Positions 7,579 through 17,800 of a stretch of 64,000 nt of DNA are shown here, one piece after another. Within the stretch, counting starts at the first letter, position 1; each line of letters starts with the position of its first letter. Position numbers and translations under genes: made by a program. The notes beneath the pieces are model-generated. The model saw only the letters and a list, made by a program, of their open reading frames with translations. It was not told the origin of the DNA and ran no database searches. The stretch is from an uncultured Pelagibacteraceae bacterium (GTDB lineage: Bacteria > Pseudomonadota > Alphaproteobacteria > Pelagibacterales > Pelagibacteraceae), in contig CACKNV010000001.1 of assembly GCA_902601705.1 (NCBI GenBank), positions 248,001 to 312,000 of the forward strand, given 5' to 3'.

Positions 7579-9245
7579 ATTATTTTAATCCAACTGTTTT
7601 CTGTTTTATTGTCTCCAAAATATTTCTCTATTTCAGCATTAAGTAAGTCTTCTTTTCTTTGTTTATATGAAAGTTCTTGGTCTTTAGCTAAATGCTGAAC
7701 CCAATGATGACAAGCAACCTGAAGACAATCAATTCTGTCATCGTGTGGCAATGAATGTATTTCTTTTTGTAATCTACTTATTTGGTAGAAAAGCTGATAC
7801 TTCAATGCGCTTTCCTGAGGATACAACATATTAGTACCTTCATAGTCTTTTTTGATTACTGTTTTATCTACAATAATTCTATGCTGAGATATTAGAGGTT
7901 CTAATGTATCTAATATCCTTCTATGTTTATTAGAAGTCTGTCTAACCATTTCTGTAGTACAAGGATATTCTTTAATTAAATAAGGTTTTAATAACGCCTC
8001 GAACATACCTTGACCAAAGTTTTCTTCTATTAAAATCTTATTGACTTTATTTTTCTTAGCTACTTCTACTAATTTAGATAATGTATGTTCTGAATAACCA
8101 CTATTGAAACCACCAATATCTACTAAATAAATATTACCATTTAAGAATTTAGTGACACAATAAGCCGTTTCGTCAGAACCTTTACCTGAAGGGTCAATTG
8201 CCATTACTGTAGATATATAAGGCAACCACTGACCTTGTACTTCCATAGGTCTATAATAAGCGTCTCCTTGTAGTCCTACGTTGGGTAAATCGTTATGTTG
8301 TAATTCAGGAGAACTAGCCCAAATAACTTTTTCTGGTGCGTTCTCAGGATTTAAATTCATAACTGATAAATCTGATAGTTTTAGTGGAAACTTGTTTAGG
8401 TCACTTAACGTAGTATCTAGCTGATACTGCATATTAAAACCTAGTCTTCCATAACTAGCTTCTCTTTCTAATAAATCTTTTTCGTCAAATCTTGATGGGT
8501 CTGTAGGTTTACCAATTAATTCTATATTCCAAGTATTATTAATTATAGGCGCAAGATTAGAACCATATGACTTTATTTGTTTCTCACTAGGGTATCTAGC
8601 AGTCCAATAACGTATTTTATAACCTCTCTCTTGCAACTTGTTATAAATACTTTGTTCTGTTTGTGGTGTACCTAAGTATATAATTCTAGAAGTGTCAGGT
8701 TTAATTACTGCTTCAAATTCTTTAATAGCTTCAGATAACTTGTCTCTCATAAACTGAGTTTGAGTATTTCCTGAAGTTTCAACATCATCAGCAACAACTA
8801 AGTCTGCACGTGAACCTGTAATCTGAGAAGTAATACCTAATGACTTCACTGTTGGTTGTTGTGAAGCAGAAGCCGTATTTACATCAAAACTAATCTTTGA
8901 CTGTCTTTGGTCGTCTTTAGGATATAAATGTTGAAGCAATGGCATTTCGTGAAGTAATCTCAAACAGAAAGTACTAAAGTCATCTGCTCTATTCTTTGAA
9001 GCAGATACAACAAGTATATTAATGTTTGGATTAAGTAAGATACGCCATAAAACATAACTTGCAGTTATCCAACTCTTTCCTACACCTCTAAAAGCACTAA
9101 TAATTATTCTACTGTCTCCATTAGCAATATAGTCAGCTATATCGTATTGAACTTTAGTAGGTTGAGGTAAATTTAAATGCTTCCAAGTGATGTATAGAAA
9201 ATTCCTAAAGTCAGTTATTTTTGACAGGATTTTTTCGTTTTTCAT
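7575..9245 (-). CDS. terL: Terminase large subunit (T7 gp19-like)
   Basis: Walker A-like SAFRGVGKSW, VVADDVE Walker B, C-terminal nuclease AIDPSGKGSDETAY; 556 aa. Confidence 0.95.
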   Translation of the reverse strand: MKNEKILSKITDFRNFLYITWKHLNLPQPTKVQYDIADYIANGDSRIIISAFRGVGKSWITASYVLWRILLNPNINILVVSASKNRADDFSTFCLRLLHEMPLLQHLYPKDDQRQSKISFDVNTASASQQPTVKSLGITSQITGSRADLVVADDVETSGNTQTQFMRDKLSEAIKEFEAVIKPDTSRIIYLGTPQTEQSIYNKLQERGYKIRYWTARYPSEKQIKSYGSNLAPIINNTWNIELIGKPTDPSRFDEKDLLEREASYGRLGFNMQYQLDTTLSDLNKFPLKLSDLSVMNLNPENAPEKVIWASSPELQHNDLPNVGLQGDAYYRPMEVQGQWLPYISTVMAIDPSGKGSDETAYCVTKFLNGNIYLVDIGGFNSGYSEHTLSKLVEVAKKNKVNKILIEENFGQGMFEALLKPYLIKEYPCTTEMVRQTSNKHRRILDTLEPLISQHRIIVDKTVIKKDYEGTNMLYPQESALKYQLFYQISRLQKEIHSLPHDDRIDCLQVACHHWVQHLAKDQELSYKQRKEDLLNAEIEKYFGDNKTENSWIKII

Positions 9246-9432
9246 CGAATGGTAGTTCTTCTAATAGTTTTCCTAGTGGGTTATCTTCTGTTGGAACTGC
9301 GTCTATTCCATTGTCTCTTAAAAACTGTCTAGCAACATTTAAATCTGCAGATTTTGCTTCTGGGTCTTTTACTCTTTTTAATAGTTCTTCTGCTAGAACT
9401 CCGTGTAATTCTTTTAATTTACTATCACTCAT
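9211..9432 (-). CDS. Terminase small subunit (T7 gp18-like)
   Basis: 73-aa protein immediately upstream of and overlapping terL; EELLKRVKDPEAKSADLNVARQFLRDNGI. Confidence 0.7.
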   Translation of the reverse strand: MSDSKLKELHGVLAEELLKRVKDPEAKSADLNVARQFLRDNGIDAVPTEDNPLGKLLEELPFDEKRKNPVKNN

Positions 9433-9629
9433 TGATTTCTCTCTATTTTAATAATTTTCATATCTTCTGATAATTCTGCCTTTACTTTTGAACATATATA
9501 AAGAGCATTACTATTACGTGAAGCTACACGCTTTTTCTCAATACATTTTGAGACTGAAGGCATATATACAAATTCAGTAAGTTTTTGTTCTACACCTACA
9601 AACATTAGTAAAGCCATAACTTCAACCAT
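9429..9629 (-). CDS. Hypothetical phage protein (66 aa)
   Basis: Overlapping start/stop with neighbours. Confidence 0.5.
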   Translation of the reverse strand: MVEVMALLMFVGVEQKLTEFVYMPSVSKCIEKKRVASRNSNALYICSKVKAELSEDMKIIKIERNQ

Positions 9630-9979
9630 TAGTGTCCACTCCCATTTCTAATTAATTTTTCTACATCTTTTTGTAGTTTTTCTATTTTCTTGTTTGCTTC
9701 ATTAAGCATAACTTGTGTGTGGACATTGTCGTCTAATTGAATTTGATGTTTCTCTAATAACTTTGCGTTCATTTCAATTAACATCAGCATTTCTAAATTT
9801 TTGGGTGTCTGTTCAGCTTTCTTTAATAAGTCAGCTTCCATCAATTGCTTTGAAGTTTCTAAAGTATTTAATCTTTCAACAATTCCAAAATAAGCCCACA
9901 AGCCAGAACAAATTACAAAAATTAAAGCGACTAAGTTCCTAATAGGTAAACTGAGGTTAGTCTCAGAATTTATTTTCAT
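9629..9979 (-). CDS. Single-TM coiled-coil protein, possible lysis accessory (Rz/i-spanin-like)
   Basis: One N-terminal TM segment (NLVALIFVICSGLWAYFGI) followed by a charged heptad-rich helix. Confidence 0.5.
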   Translation of the reverse strand: MKINSETNLSLPIRNLVALIFVICSGLWAYFGIVERLNTLETSKQLMEADLLKKAEQTPKNLEMLMLIEMNAKLLEKHQIQLDDNVHTQVMLNEANKKIEKLQKDVEKLIRNGSGH

Positions 9980-10209
9980 ATTTTTGTACCGACTTCTCTA
10001 CATTCAAACTTAACTACAATTTTATTTTGATTTATGTAGTTAGTATCCCATTCTTCTAATTCAGATAAATTTTTAAAAGTTTTTTGTGCAACACCATAAC
10101 CTGCATTGATACAGTCATAGTGTGAATTGAATTGCCAACCAGAAACTGAACTAGATGGACATTGTCCAGTGGCTACACTGCACATATACAGGATTAGTAG
10201 ATATTTCAC
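9976..10209 (-). CDS. Small secreted Cys-containing phage protein
   Basis: Signal-like N-terminus MKYLLILYMCSVATGQC; 77 aa; ATGA overlap with 9629..9979. Confidence 0.5.
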   Translation of the reverse strand: MKYLLILYMCSVATGQCPSSSVSGWQFNSHYDCINAGYGVAQKTFKNLSELEEWDTNYINQNKIVVKFECREVGTKI

Positions 10210-10449
10210 TTATTTAAAATTTAAGAAACCAACAATAGAAGCTACGAGAGTTCCTATAAATACTAGAACTGCTACTGCACCTTTACCTTTGGAAACGTCT
10301 TGTCTTAGAGATTTAACTTCTCTCTTTAATTCATTAATACTATCATTCAAAGTTTTCATTCTTTCAGCACATAATTTTTCGTGTGCAGAAAGTCTTACTC
10401 CTGTTGCTTGTTCAACAAACTCTTTAGCAGTAATCTTTTTTCTAGGCAT
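10210..10449 (-). CDS. C-terminal TM protein, hemolysin XhlA/holin-like
   Basis: Amphipathic helix plus C-terminal TM (GAVAVLVFIGTLVASIVGFLNF). Confidence 0.45.
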   Translation of the reverse strand: MPRKKITAKEFVEQATGVRLSAHEKLCAERMKTLNDSINELKREVKSLRQDVSKGKGAVAVLVFIGTLVASIVGFLNFK

Positions 10450-10450
10450 A

Positions 10451-10942
10451 TTAAAAGTAATTAATGTTTAAAGTTATACGAACATTTTGGTCAGTAGTTG
10501 TTGTACTGTGATGTTCATTAAATGAATTAAAATGTAAAATACGATTTGCAACAGACTCAACTTTTTTATCTTGGTCTTTTAGATAAGTATAACCGTCACA
10601 AGTATTTAAATATAATAATGCTGACTTTATTTGAAAGTCTTGGTCTTTATGTAAGTTATGTTTGAATATTTTAGGTGTTCTTGGATATAAATTTAATTTT
10701 ATATTTCTAATTGCTCTTACATTTAATTTTTCCAATATAGGAACAAACATATTGTATTTGTCACTTTGTATTACAAAATGGTTATAAAGTTGGTGACAAA
10801 AATAATAATTATCTAAAGTTTGTTTTTCATCTTTAAAAGCAACTGTACTTTGAAAATACCATTGTAATTGATTTCCAAATACTAAATCCTGTAAAGATTT
10901 AAAATATTCTTTATCTAAATAATTATCTTCTATTTTTACCAT
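10451..10942 (-). CDS. 2OG-Fe(II) oxygenase-like protein
   Basis: HKDQDFQIKSALLYLNTCDGYTYL...NRILHFNSFNEHHSTTTTDQNVRITLNINYF: HxD...H...R pattern and double-stranded beta-helix order. Confidence 0.7.
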   Translation of the reverse strand: MVKIEDNYLDKEYFKSLQDLVFGNQLQWYFQSTVAFKDEKQTLDNYYFCHQLYNHFVIQSDKYNMFVPILEKLNVRAIRNIKLNLYPRTPKIFKHNLHKDQDFQIKSALLYLNTCDGYTYLKDQDKKVESVANRILHFNSFNEHHSTTTTDQNVRITLNINYF

Positions 10943-11517
10943 CTTGTTCCAAAGTTAAATGACATTGATATTCTGTCTTCTTTAGTTTCGTTTGGTTCTA
11001 CGTAATGTCTTAGATATGATGGAAACAATAATAATAAATTAGGTTCTGCGTTCCAATAATAAGCAGGATAATTATAATTTGTTGTTTCATCAACTTTTGC
11101 ACCATTAGTAAAATAATCAATTCCACTAAAAGGGTGTTCAAATACTATGTTTCCACATTTAGGTCTTTCAGGTGTTTTAAAATAAATAACTCCTGAAATA
11201 CAAGAACCTGCGTGTGTATGAGTTTTATTGAAATCTCTATGGTTGCTTATATTAGTCCAAAAGTTAGCTAGAAATAATTCTGCATTTATTTTAAATAATC
11301 CATAATATTTATTTGCGTGTGGAAATATTTTATCAAATAAAAATTTGTAATTATTATAATCTAAATCGTTTGTTTGGTAGCCACCTTTATTACTTATAAA
11401 TCTTCCTTTAGGATTTTTTTCTTTTTCCTCATAGGACATTTTAATAAGTTTATCCGTATCAATATCTAAAATTGCGTTATAGATAGGTACTGGAAATATT
11501 TCTGTGATATTATTCAT
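10936..11517 (-). CDS. Putative 2OG-Fe(II) oxygenase (marine-phage type)
   Basis: IFPVPIYNAIL N-terminus, THTHAGSCISGVIYFKTP, LLLFPSYLRHYVEPNETKEDRISMSFNF. Confidence 0.85.
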   Translation of the reverse strand: MNNITEIFPVPIYNAILDIDTDKLIKMSYEEKEKNPKGRFISNKGGYQTNDLDYNNYKFLFDKIFPHANKYYGLFKINAELFLANFWTNISNHRDFNKTHTHAGSCISGVIYFKTPERPKCGNIVFEHPFSGIDYFTNGAKVDETTNYNYPAYYWNAEPNLLLLFPSYLRHYVEPNETKEDRISMSFNFGTRW

Positions 11518-11770
11518 TAATTGTTAGTTCCTTTCCGCCAATAAAAATATCTTTCTCTTTATCGTAATAATCACCTGCACTAGGATAATGACCTCTTTTT
11601 TTAGCGTTGTAGGAACATTGAACCCATTTTGTATTCTCACCATAAAGTGATTTACAAAACTCAATACCTTTAGTTTCGCTTTCTTTATTATCAACTAACA
11701 ATTCGTTGTTGTGAACTACGATAACTCTCTTAATGATATTGTCTTCGTCTAATTCTGCGAAGTGTGCCAC
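11510..11770 (-). CDS. Marine-phage conserved small virion-type protein
   Basis: MAHFAELDEDNIIKRVIVVHN...GIEFCKSLYG...WVQCSYNAKKRGHYPSAGDYYDKEKDIFI. Confidence 0.65.
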   Translation of the reverse strand: MAHFAELDEDNIIKRVIVVHNNELLVDNKESETKGIEFCKSLYGENTKWVQCSYNAKKRGHYPSAGDYYDKEKDIFIGGKELTINE

Positions 11771-11774
11771 AAGA

Positions 11775-12095
11775 TTATTCCCACGCTTGGTTTGCTTCGT
11801 TCCAACTATCTCCGCTTTCAGCAGTTTTAGCTACTGGTGCTTCCCAAGAATGGGGTGTAGTTGAAGTGTCTTTTGTCCAAGACGCAAAAGGTTTTGGTAA
11901 AGTAAATGTTTTAGCTTCATCATCATAAAGACAACCAACTCCACATAATTCATTAGGTGCTATAACCCAATTATCTTGTTTAGTTATGTCTTTAATATGT
12001 TGTAATGCTCCGCTTTCAGTCATTTCATCATTAGGGTCAATGAGTGATAACTGATTTACTTTGTTTCCAATTCCAATTTTAGCTACATATTTCAT
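11775..12095 (-). CDS. Hypothetical protein, tail-fibre region
   Basis: 106 aa ORF between fibre genes. Confidence 0.55.
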   Translation of the reverse strand: MKYVAKIGIGNKVNQLSLIDPNDEMTESGALQHIKDITKQDNWVIAPNELCGVGCLYDDEAKTFTLPKPFASWTKDTSTTPHSWEAPVAKTAESGDSWNEANQAWE

Positions 12096-12114
12096 ATTTT
12101 ATTTTCTCCTATAA

Positions 12115-13683
12115 TTAGAATGATGTTGTAGTGAAACTTCCACTACCAGTAAATTTAAGTACCTTGTCACCACCAACGTCTGTTATTGTTGGTGAACCAG
12201 TTGAAGATGAGTAAAGCGAAGAAGCCATTCTAACTATCACAACTCCTGAACCACCGTTAGCATTTTGAGAACCTGCATAGTTTTGACCACTACCACCTGC
12301 TCCGCCACCAGTGTTTGCAGTTCCTGCTTGACCTTGATTAGGTTGCGTACCGCCAGTTCCGCCACCGCCTTGTCCGCCTGAACCTACGTGACTTTCTCCT
12401 GATTGGTTGCAACCGCCACCACCGCCACCTGCGTAGTAATTGTCAGCTCCTGTGATGTTAGATTGTTTTCCGTCACCACCGTTTCCGACTGATGAAGTGC
12501 CTGTACTTGCAGTCACATTTTGACCTGATTGACCTGCTCCACCGCCACCTGCTCCGCCTGAAGTTGTAGAACCATTTTGATTTGTTCCACCGTCATTTCC
12601 TTCGGCAGGTGAAAAGCCACCTTGATTTCCTGAACCTGCGGAAGCACCACCTTGTCCTGCTCCACCGCCTGAACCGCCTGATTGTCCTGAGGTTTGTGGG
12701 TGAGAACCGTAGCCACCGCCTGTTCCAGTAATTGTTGTTAATCCTGAACCTGAGATAGAACTGTTTCCTGCGGTTGTGTAGGAATTGTTTGTTCCGCCAC
12801 CGCCACCGCCAACTGTGACTGTGTACGTAGTAGCACTTGCGAGTGTGAATTTATCGTCAGAAGTTCCACCTCTAAATCCACCTGCTCCACCGCCACCGCC
12901 ATTGTCATTGCCTGATGAACCGCCACCTGCAACAACTAAGTATCTTGCTTTAGCTTCGTTGAAAACGTCTGAACCTTGTACGTTAGTTGGTAGCCAACCT
13001 TTAGTAGCGTCTATGTAAACTATTTCTACAGTTTGACCTTGCGTACTAAAAACTGGGTCTAATGCACTATCGCCTTGAAAGTTATTACTTCCAATAGCTA
13101 GAGTTAAAGAATTAGTGTTAAAAGTTCTTGCGTAGTCTCTAAAAATTATTCTGTCACCGACACTTGGTGAAGTTGGTAGAGTAGCAGTAATTGCTCCGCC
13201 TGAAGTATTTACTGGGTATGCTTCTGAAGCTGACGCAGTAAAGTTAGCAGTTTTAACTGACTGCCAAGAGATAGCAATTGAAGCAGTTCCTTTTGCTAAG
13301 AAAGCCCAAAAGCTAGAATTTATCGTTCCTGCCGTTGATGGTTGTTGTCCTGTGCTATCTGCTACCGCTAAGTAAGTTGATAAAGTTCCGCTATCTGTAA
13401 ACTGAACTACTGCTCCTTTTTGATAAGCAGTTCCACTTGACCAAGCTGACGATTGATAATTTGAAGCTATACTTGCACCTTTTGCAAACATAGCCCAATG
13501 AGTTGAGTTAATCGTTCCGTTAGTCGAAGGTGTTTGACCTGTAGCCGTTGAAGTAATTTTCACATAGCTAGAAGTTTCACTATCGTCAGTAAACTGAACG
13601 ACATCTCTAGGTGCGTATGAAACTGTAGCGTCATACGTTCCTTTCTGAGTAAAAGAAATTTTACCCAAGTCGATTGTTGCCAT
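12115..13683 (-). CDS. Glycine-rich tail fibre/adhesin protein
   Basis: Two tandem ~45-aa repeats (YAPRDVVQFTDDSETSSYVKI.../YQKGAVVQFTDSGTLSTYLAV...) followed by YLVVAGGGSSG...GGGGGAGGF...GGSGVVIVRM Gly-rich domain. Confidence 0.85.
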   Translation of the reverse strand: MATIDLGKISFTQKGTYDATVSYAPRDVVQFTDDSETSSYVKITSTATGQTPSTNGTINSTHWAMFAKGASIASNYQSSAWSSGTAYQKGAVVQFTDSGTLSTYLAVADSTGQQPSTAGTINSSFWAFLAKGTASIAISWQSVKTANFTASASEAYPVNTSGGAITATLPTSPSVGDRIIFRDYARTFNTNSLTLAIGSNNFQGDSALDPVFSTQGQTVEIVYIDATKGWLPTNVQGSDVFNEAKARYLVVAGGGSSGNDNGGGGGAGGFRGGTSDDKFTLASATTYTVTVGGGGGGTNNSYTTAGNSSISGSGLTTITGTGGGYGSHPQTSGQSGGSGGGAGQGGASAGSGNQGGFSPAEGNDGGTNQNGSTTSGGAGGGGAGQSGQNVTASTGTSSVGNGGDGKQSNITGADNYYAGGGGGGCNQSGESHVGSGGQGGGGTGGTQPNQGQAGTANTGGGAGGSGQNYAGSQNANGGSGVVIVRMASSLYSSSTGSPTITDVGGDKVLKFTGSGSFTTTSF

Positions 13684-13707
13684 AATATATTTTCTCCTTA
13701 ATTAAAT

Positions 13708-14889
13708 TTAAAATGTTGCGATTAGGTTTCCTGAAGAATTGAGTGACCAAGTATAACCCGAAGGTGCAAATATCTTGTCATCAAACGCTTCGTATTCTGA
13801 AGCAGTAATACTGTCTGCTCCATTGTTTGTTGTTGTCAATCGTAGAGTTTCTTCGATACCGTCTCCGTCTACGTCTACTAAATCAAAACCATAAAACTCC
13901 GCAACATTTACTGAAAGAGTTAAGGTTTCATTTGAACCTGCATTAGTGACTGTCTTATTAAGAGAACCACTTACTGCAAGTTTATCATTAAGTACGCCTG
14001 TTCCTGTATCGCTTCCTGTGACTTTTACGTTTTGGTCTTGGGAAGCTACAGTGTTCCATTGCGAACCTGAATAATATTTTAATTCGTTTGAACTTGTGTT
14101 GAATACAAGGTCTCCTGCGTCTAGTGATGTAGATGGGTCAGAAGACGCTACTCTATATCTATTATGAAAATCGTTTACCGTGCCAATATTTGTAGCTAAA
14201 GTATTGATGTTAGCTATATCGTTTCCAACAGTATTAATATTTGCAATATTCGTTGCTACCGTATCAATCTCCGCTACTGCTTCATTTAAGTCGTTAGCTA
14301 CCGTTATAACTTTAGCAATATCTGAAGCTACGGTATTAATATTTGCAATATTCGTTGCAACCGTATTTACGTTTGTATTGTTGGAAGCTAAAGAAGCTAA
14401 ATTAGTAATTCCTGCTAGTGTTGTAATATTAGATTTATCACTAGGCGATAACCAAACTGTTTCTAAATAATTCTTAGTGACTGCGTCTTGTGCTGAAGTT
14501 GGGTCAGCTACATTAATAATTCTTTTGTTTAAAGCGTCAAATCTATCACTGGTATCAAGCTTCAATACACTTTGAAATTCGTCATTTATTTCTTGTGCAA
14601 TAAAGAAGTTTTGGTCTGCAGATTTATCTAAATCACTTTCTGTTAATACTGAGCCATCTTGGAAGTCTACTAATCTTGAATCTGTAGGTGTTTCTCTTTT
14701 AATTAATACAACAACCCCATTAGCAGGATTGCTATTCATAATCACATTACTTCCTGATATTGAGAAAGCAGTTGTTGCTACTCCATCTAAAAATACTTTT
14801 ACGTGAGTGCTATCTAAGAAAGCAAACGTAATTGCAAACGTAGCGTTTGAACCGTTAGCAGTATAGCTAACTTTAGCATTAAACGACAT
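13708..14889 (-). CDS. Tail fibre protein with T7 gp17-like N-terminus
   Basis: N-terminus SYTANGSNATFAITFAFLDSTHVKVFLDGV...LIKRETPTDSRLVDFQDGSVLTESDLDKSADQNFFIAQEI; internal ATNIANINTV repeats. Confidence 0.88.
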   Translation of the reverse strand: MSFNAKVSYTANGSNATFAITFAFLDSTHVKVFLDGVATTAFSISGSNVIMNSNPANGVVVLIKRETPTDSRLVDFQDGSVLTESDLDKSADQNFFIAQEINDEFQSVLKLDTSDRFDALNKRIINVADPTSAQDAVTKNYLETVWLSPSDKSNITTLAGITNLASLASNNTNVNTVATNIANINTVASDIAKVITVANDLNEAVAEIDTVATNIANINTVGNDIANINTLATNIGTVNDFHNRYRVASSDPSTSLDAGDLVFNTSSNELKYYSGSQWNTVASQDQNVKVTGSDTGTGVLNDKLAVSGSLNKTVTNAGSNETLTLSVNVAEFYGFDLVDVDGDGIEETLRLTTTNNGADSITASEYEAFDDKIFAPSGYTWSLNSSGNLIATF

Positions 14890-14898
14890 ATATTATTC

Positions 14899-17800
14899 CT
14901 ATTGATTTAGTCCGAAAGTAATTATCGGTTTTAATTTTATATTTTGATTGTTTCCTCTATTTCTAGAGATTGTTTCACTATTTGCTTTATTGTTGGCTAT
15001 AGCTTTTTTCAAAGTTAGCTTTTCATTATCTACAAATAAGTAATCTTTCTTTTCCAATTCAAATTTACTTTTTGCTTTTTGTATGTATTGATTTTGGATA
15101 AATCTTAATCTTTCGTATTTACTGCCATTATCAGTAATACCTTTACCTATAGTTATTGGGTCTGATTTATTCTTATAACTATCAAGTTGTATTTCTGCTT
15201 CTAATGCTTGACGTAATGTCTTTCCATTAATTGTAATAGTTGAAACCAATTGGTTCATTCTATCGTATGCAGAAACTTTACCTTTTTTGTATTTAGCATA
15301 TTCAACTAAATCCATAAACTTAGGTAAGACTGGTAATCCTTTTCCTAGTCTAACTATTTCTTCAGCAATAATATCGCTTCGCTTTTGTGTAGTAGCTAGA
15401 GGATTAATAGCGTTCTTAATAAATCTTTTTATTCCACTATCTTTATCTTTGTGTGCTTCACCTAGTGCATTGTATCTAGGAGAAGAAGGTGTTCCCATTC
15501 CTGTCCTATTTTTAACTTGTTCTAAAATAGTTGTAGCGTCTCTATAGTATGGGTCGTTTACAAATTTATAAACAATGTTTGGAACATAACTTCCTATCTT
15601 TTGAGAAAGGTATCTTTGCATTGCTCTTTCATCTTCAGTATTAAATGCTTCAACTAAATCTGCTAAACCTCTTAAATAAGTTTTACTAAAGATATTTCTT
15701 TTGACTGCTTCATAACCTGAACCTGCAAATATTTGTGCTTTCTGTCCGAAGTCTAATGGATTTTTACCACCATTTTGCAACATCAATAATTGCATATCTG
15801 CACCAAATCTTTCGATTTCTTCTTCAGTCATTTGGTCATAGACACTTACGAAGTCTACCATTATTCCAAGTAATGCACCGTATGGGTCTAGTTGTCCGAA
15901 TGGTAATTGTCTTCCATCATCAAAGACATATGAATAAGGTTTAAAACCTAAATCAGATTTTTTCATTCTGATAATTTCAGCGTCTTTATAAATATCTAAA
16001 TTCTTTTCTCCTACCTTACCAGTTCTACCTTGTAGTTTACCTTGTTGTGCAAGTATGTAAGCTACACTTAAAATAATACTTCCGACTGCTAATTGACCTC
16101 TTGCTTTTGCAATGGCTACTGGGTCACCACTTCTACCAAGTATATCTCCCATTCTATAAGCTAAAGCCAAAGGAGACCTGTCTGCTATTGCTTTTGCAAT
16201 GTTTGTAGGTGTTTTAACGAAAGGAAAGAATTGTTTTAAATAAGGTTGAGAGTTTACTAAATCTGCAAACTTATCTGTAAATCCAACTAATTCATTAGTA
16301 AATGTATTTTCTTCAGCATATCTTAATGCTTCTTCATTTACTCCTCTTAATCCAGTTTCGTCATATCCTTGTTTGATATATTCATCTACGTATTTTTTAA
16401 TATCTGTCTTTTTAGTTAAACCTAATCTTTTAGCTTCTCTAACTGCTTGTGATTTAAGTTTACCTCTATAATTAATCTGTTTGAAAAATTCATCAGTAGC
16501 ATTTAAAAATCTTGATGGTGTTCTAACAATAGCACCACCTAAATAATCAGGAACTTCTTTAGTGACAGAAGTATCAAACTTAGAAGCACCTGCGTCTTTT
16601 GATTGTAAAACTAATTCACCATTTCTAAAAGCGACACCTGCATATTTTAAAGAAGCAGATAAACTTTCTGCCATTCCTGCATATCTTGCTATTGCTTCTT
16701 CTGTATTTAATTTAAATGCTTTTGCTTTATCAAGGTCATTAAATGATACTAATTCTGATATTTTACTTCCAATAGCTTCTTCCATTGGTCTCATCATTCC
16801 TATTACACCATTAGATACTGCGTTTACTAATTGTGTTTTTGGTGATGATAGCAATGCGTTAATCCATATTTCGTTAGCTACATTCCATATTCTATTTTTA
16901 AGAGCAAAGTTAAGAACTTGTCTACCTACTGTTGGATTATCGGCTCTACCTAATCTTTCAAGAAACATATCAAAACCTTTCTGTCCACCACCGAAATTTT
17001 TGTATGCGTTTCTTGCGTTTATAAATTCTTCTTCTACGTATTTAGCTTGTAAAAATTCTTCTTTAGTTAAATTAAATATTCTTAAATTTCTACCAGTTGC
17101 AGTACGAACTCGTTTTGCATTGATTGTCATATTCTCAATCATAAACATCATAAGTTCCATATCACCTTTAGTACGGTTTCCTTTTTTGTACTGTCTTATG
17201 AATTTTGGAAATGCGTTTAGTAATGAAGTATAAGCAACTTCGTGTGCAAATATTAATGAGTTTGTATTATCAACATTATCTGCAAACTTAGCAAAATCTT
17301 GAAATACTTGGTTTACATCACCACCATAATCATTAATGGCTTTTCTTTTGACTGCTTCATCAGTCATTCTTTTTGTTAATTTTGTATTAGTAGCAGTTAT
17401 AGCGTCATAGAAAGATTTAAATGTTCTTACACCTTCTATTGTCAAACCACCTTCAACTTTACCTGTTTTAAGATTTTTTTGTGCTTTGAAAGTATCTAGA
17501 TTAATAAATCCTTCAGGAATATTAAATGCTTCTTCTGAAGTAAGTTCACCTTTATTCCATCTTTCAAAATTATTTTTTAATCCTGATTTAACAGTATCAT
17601 TTATAATTTTAATTCTTTGAGACTGATTTAATTGTTTTGTTTTGAATTTCTTTGGAAACGCTTCATCTAAAGCCGTATTAAGAATATCCATCTTTTGACT
17701 AATAGTCTGCGCTTCATTTAATCTTTCGCCTACTTCATCAAAAACATTATTAGTCTTTTCTAAATATGCTTGGTCTTCTTTTGCAGTTTTAGTATCTATT

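Noticed and set aside
12240-12930. Repetitive GCCACC/GCC-rich DNA suggesting a CRISPR or satellite array
   Set aside because: Irregular codon-level Gly repeats inside an intact ORF; no constant repeat/spacer pattern. No CRISPR array was seen anywhere in the window.
12513-13018. Alternative-frame ORFs (12513..12716, 12738..12935, 12785..13018)
   Set aside because: Low-complexity out-of-frame or antisense readings of the glycine-rich fibre repeats.
12115-14889. Diversity-generating retroelement acting on the fibre genes
   Set aside because: No reverse transcriptase ORF or template repeat was recognised in the window.
16562-17233. 223-aa plus-strand ORF inside the gp16-like gene
   Set aside because: Antisense to a long coherent ORF; no protein-like features or start context.
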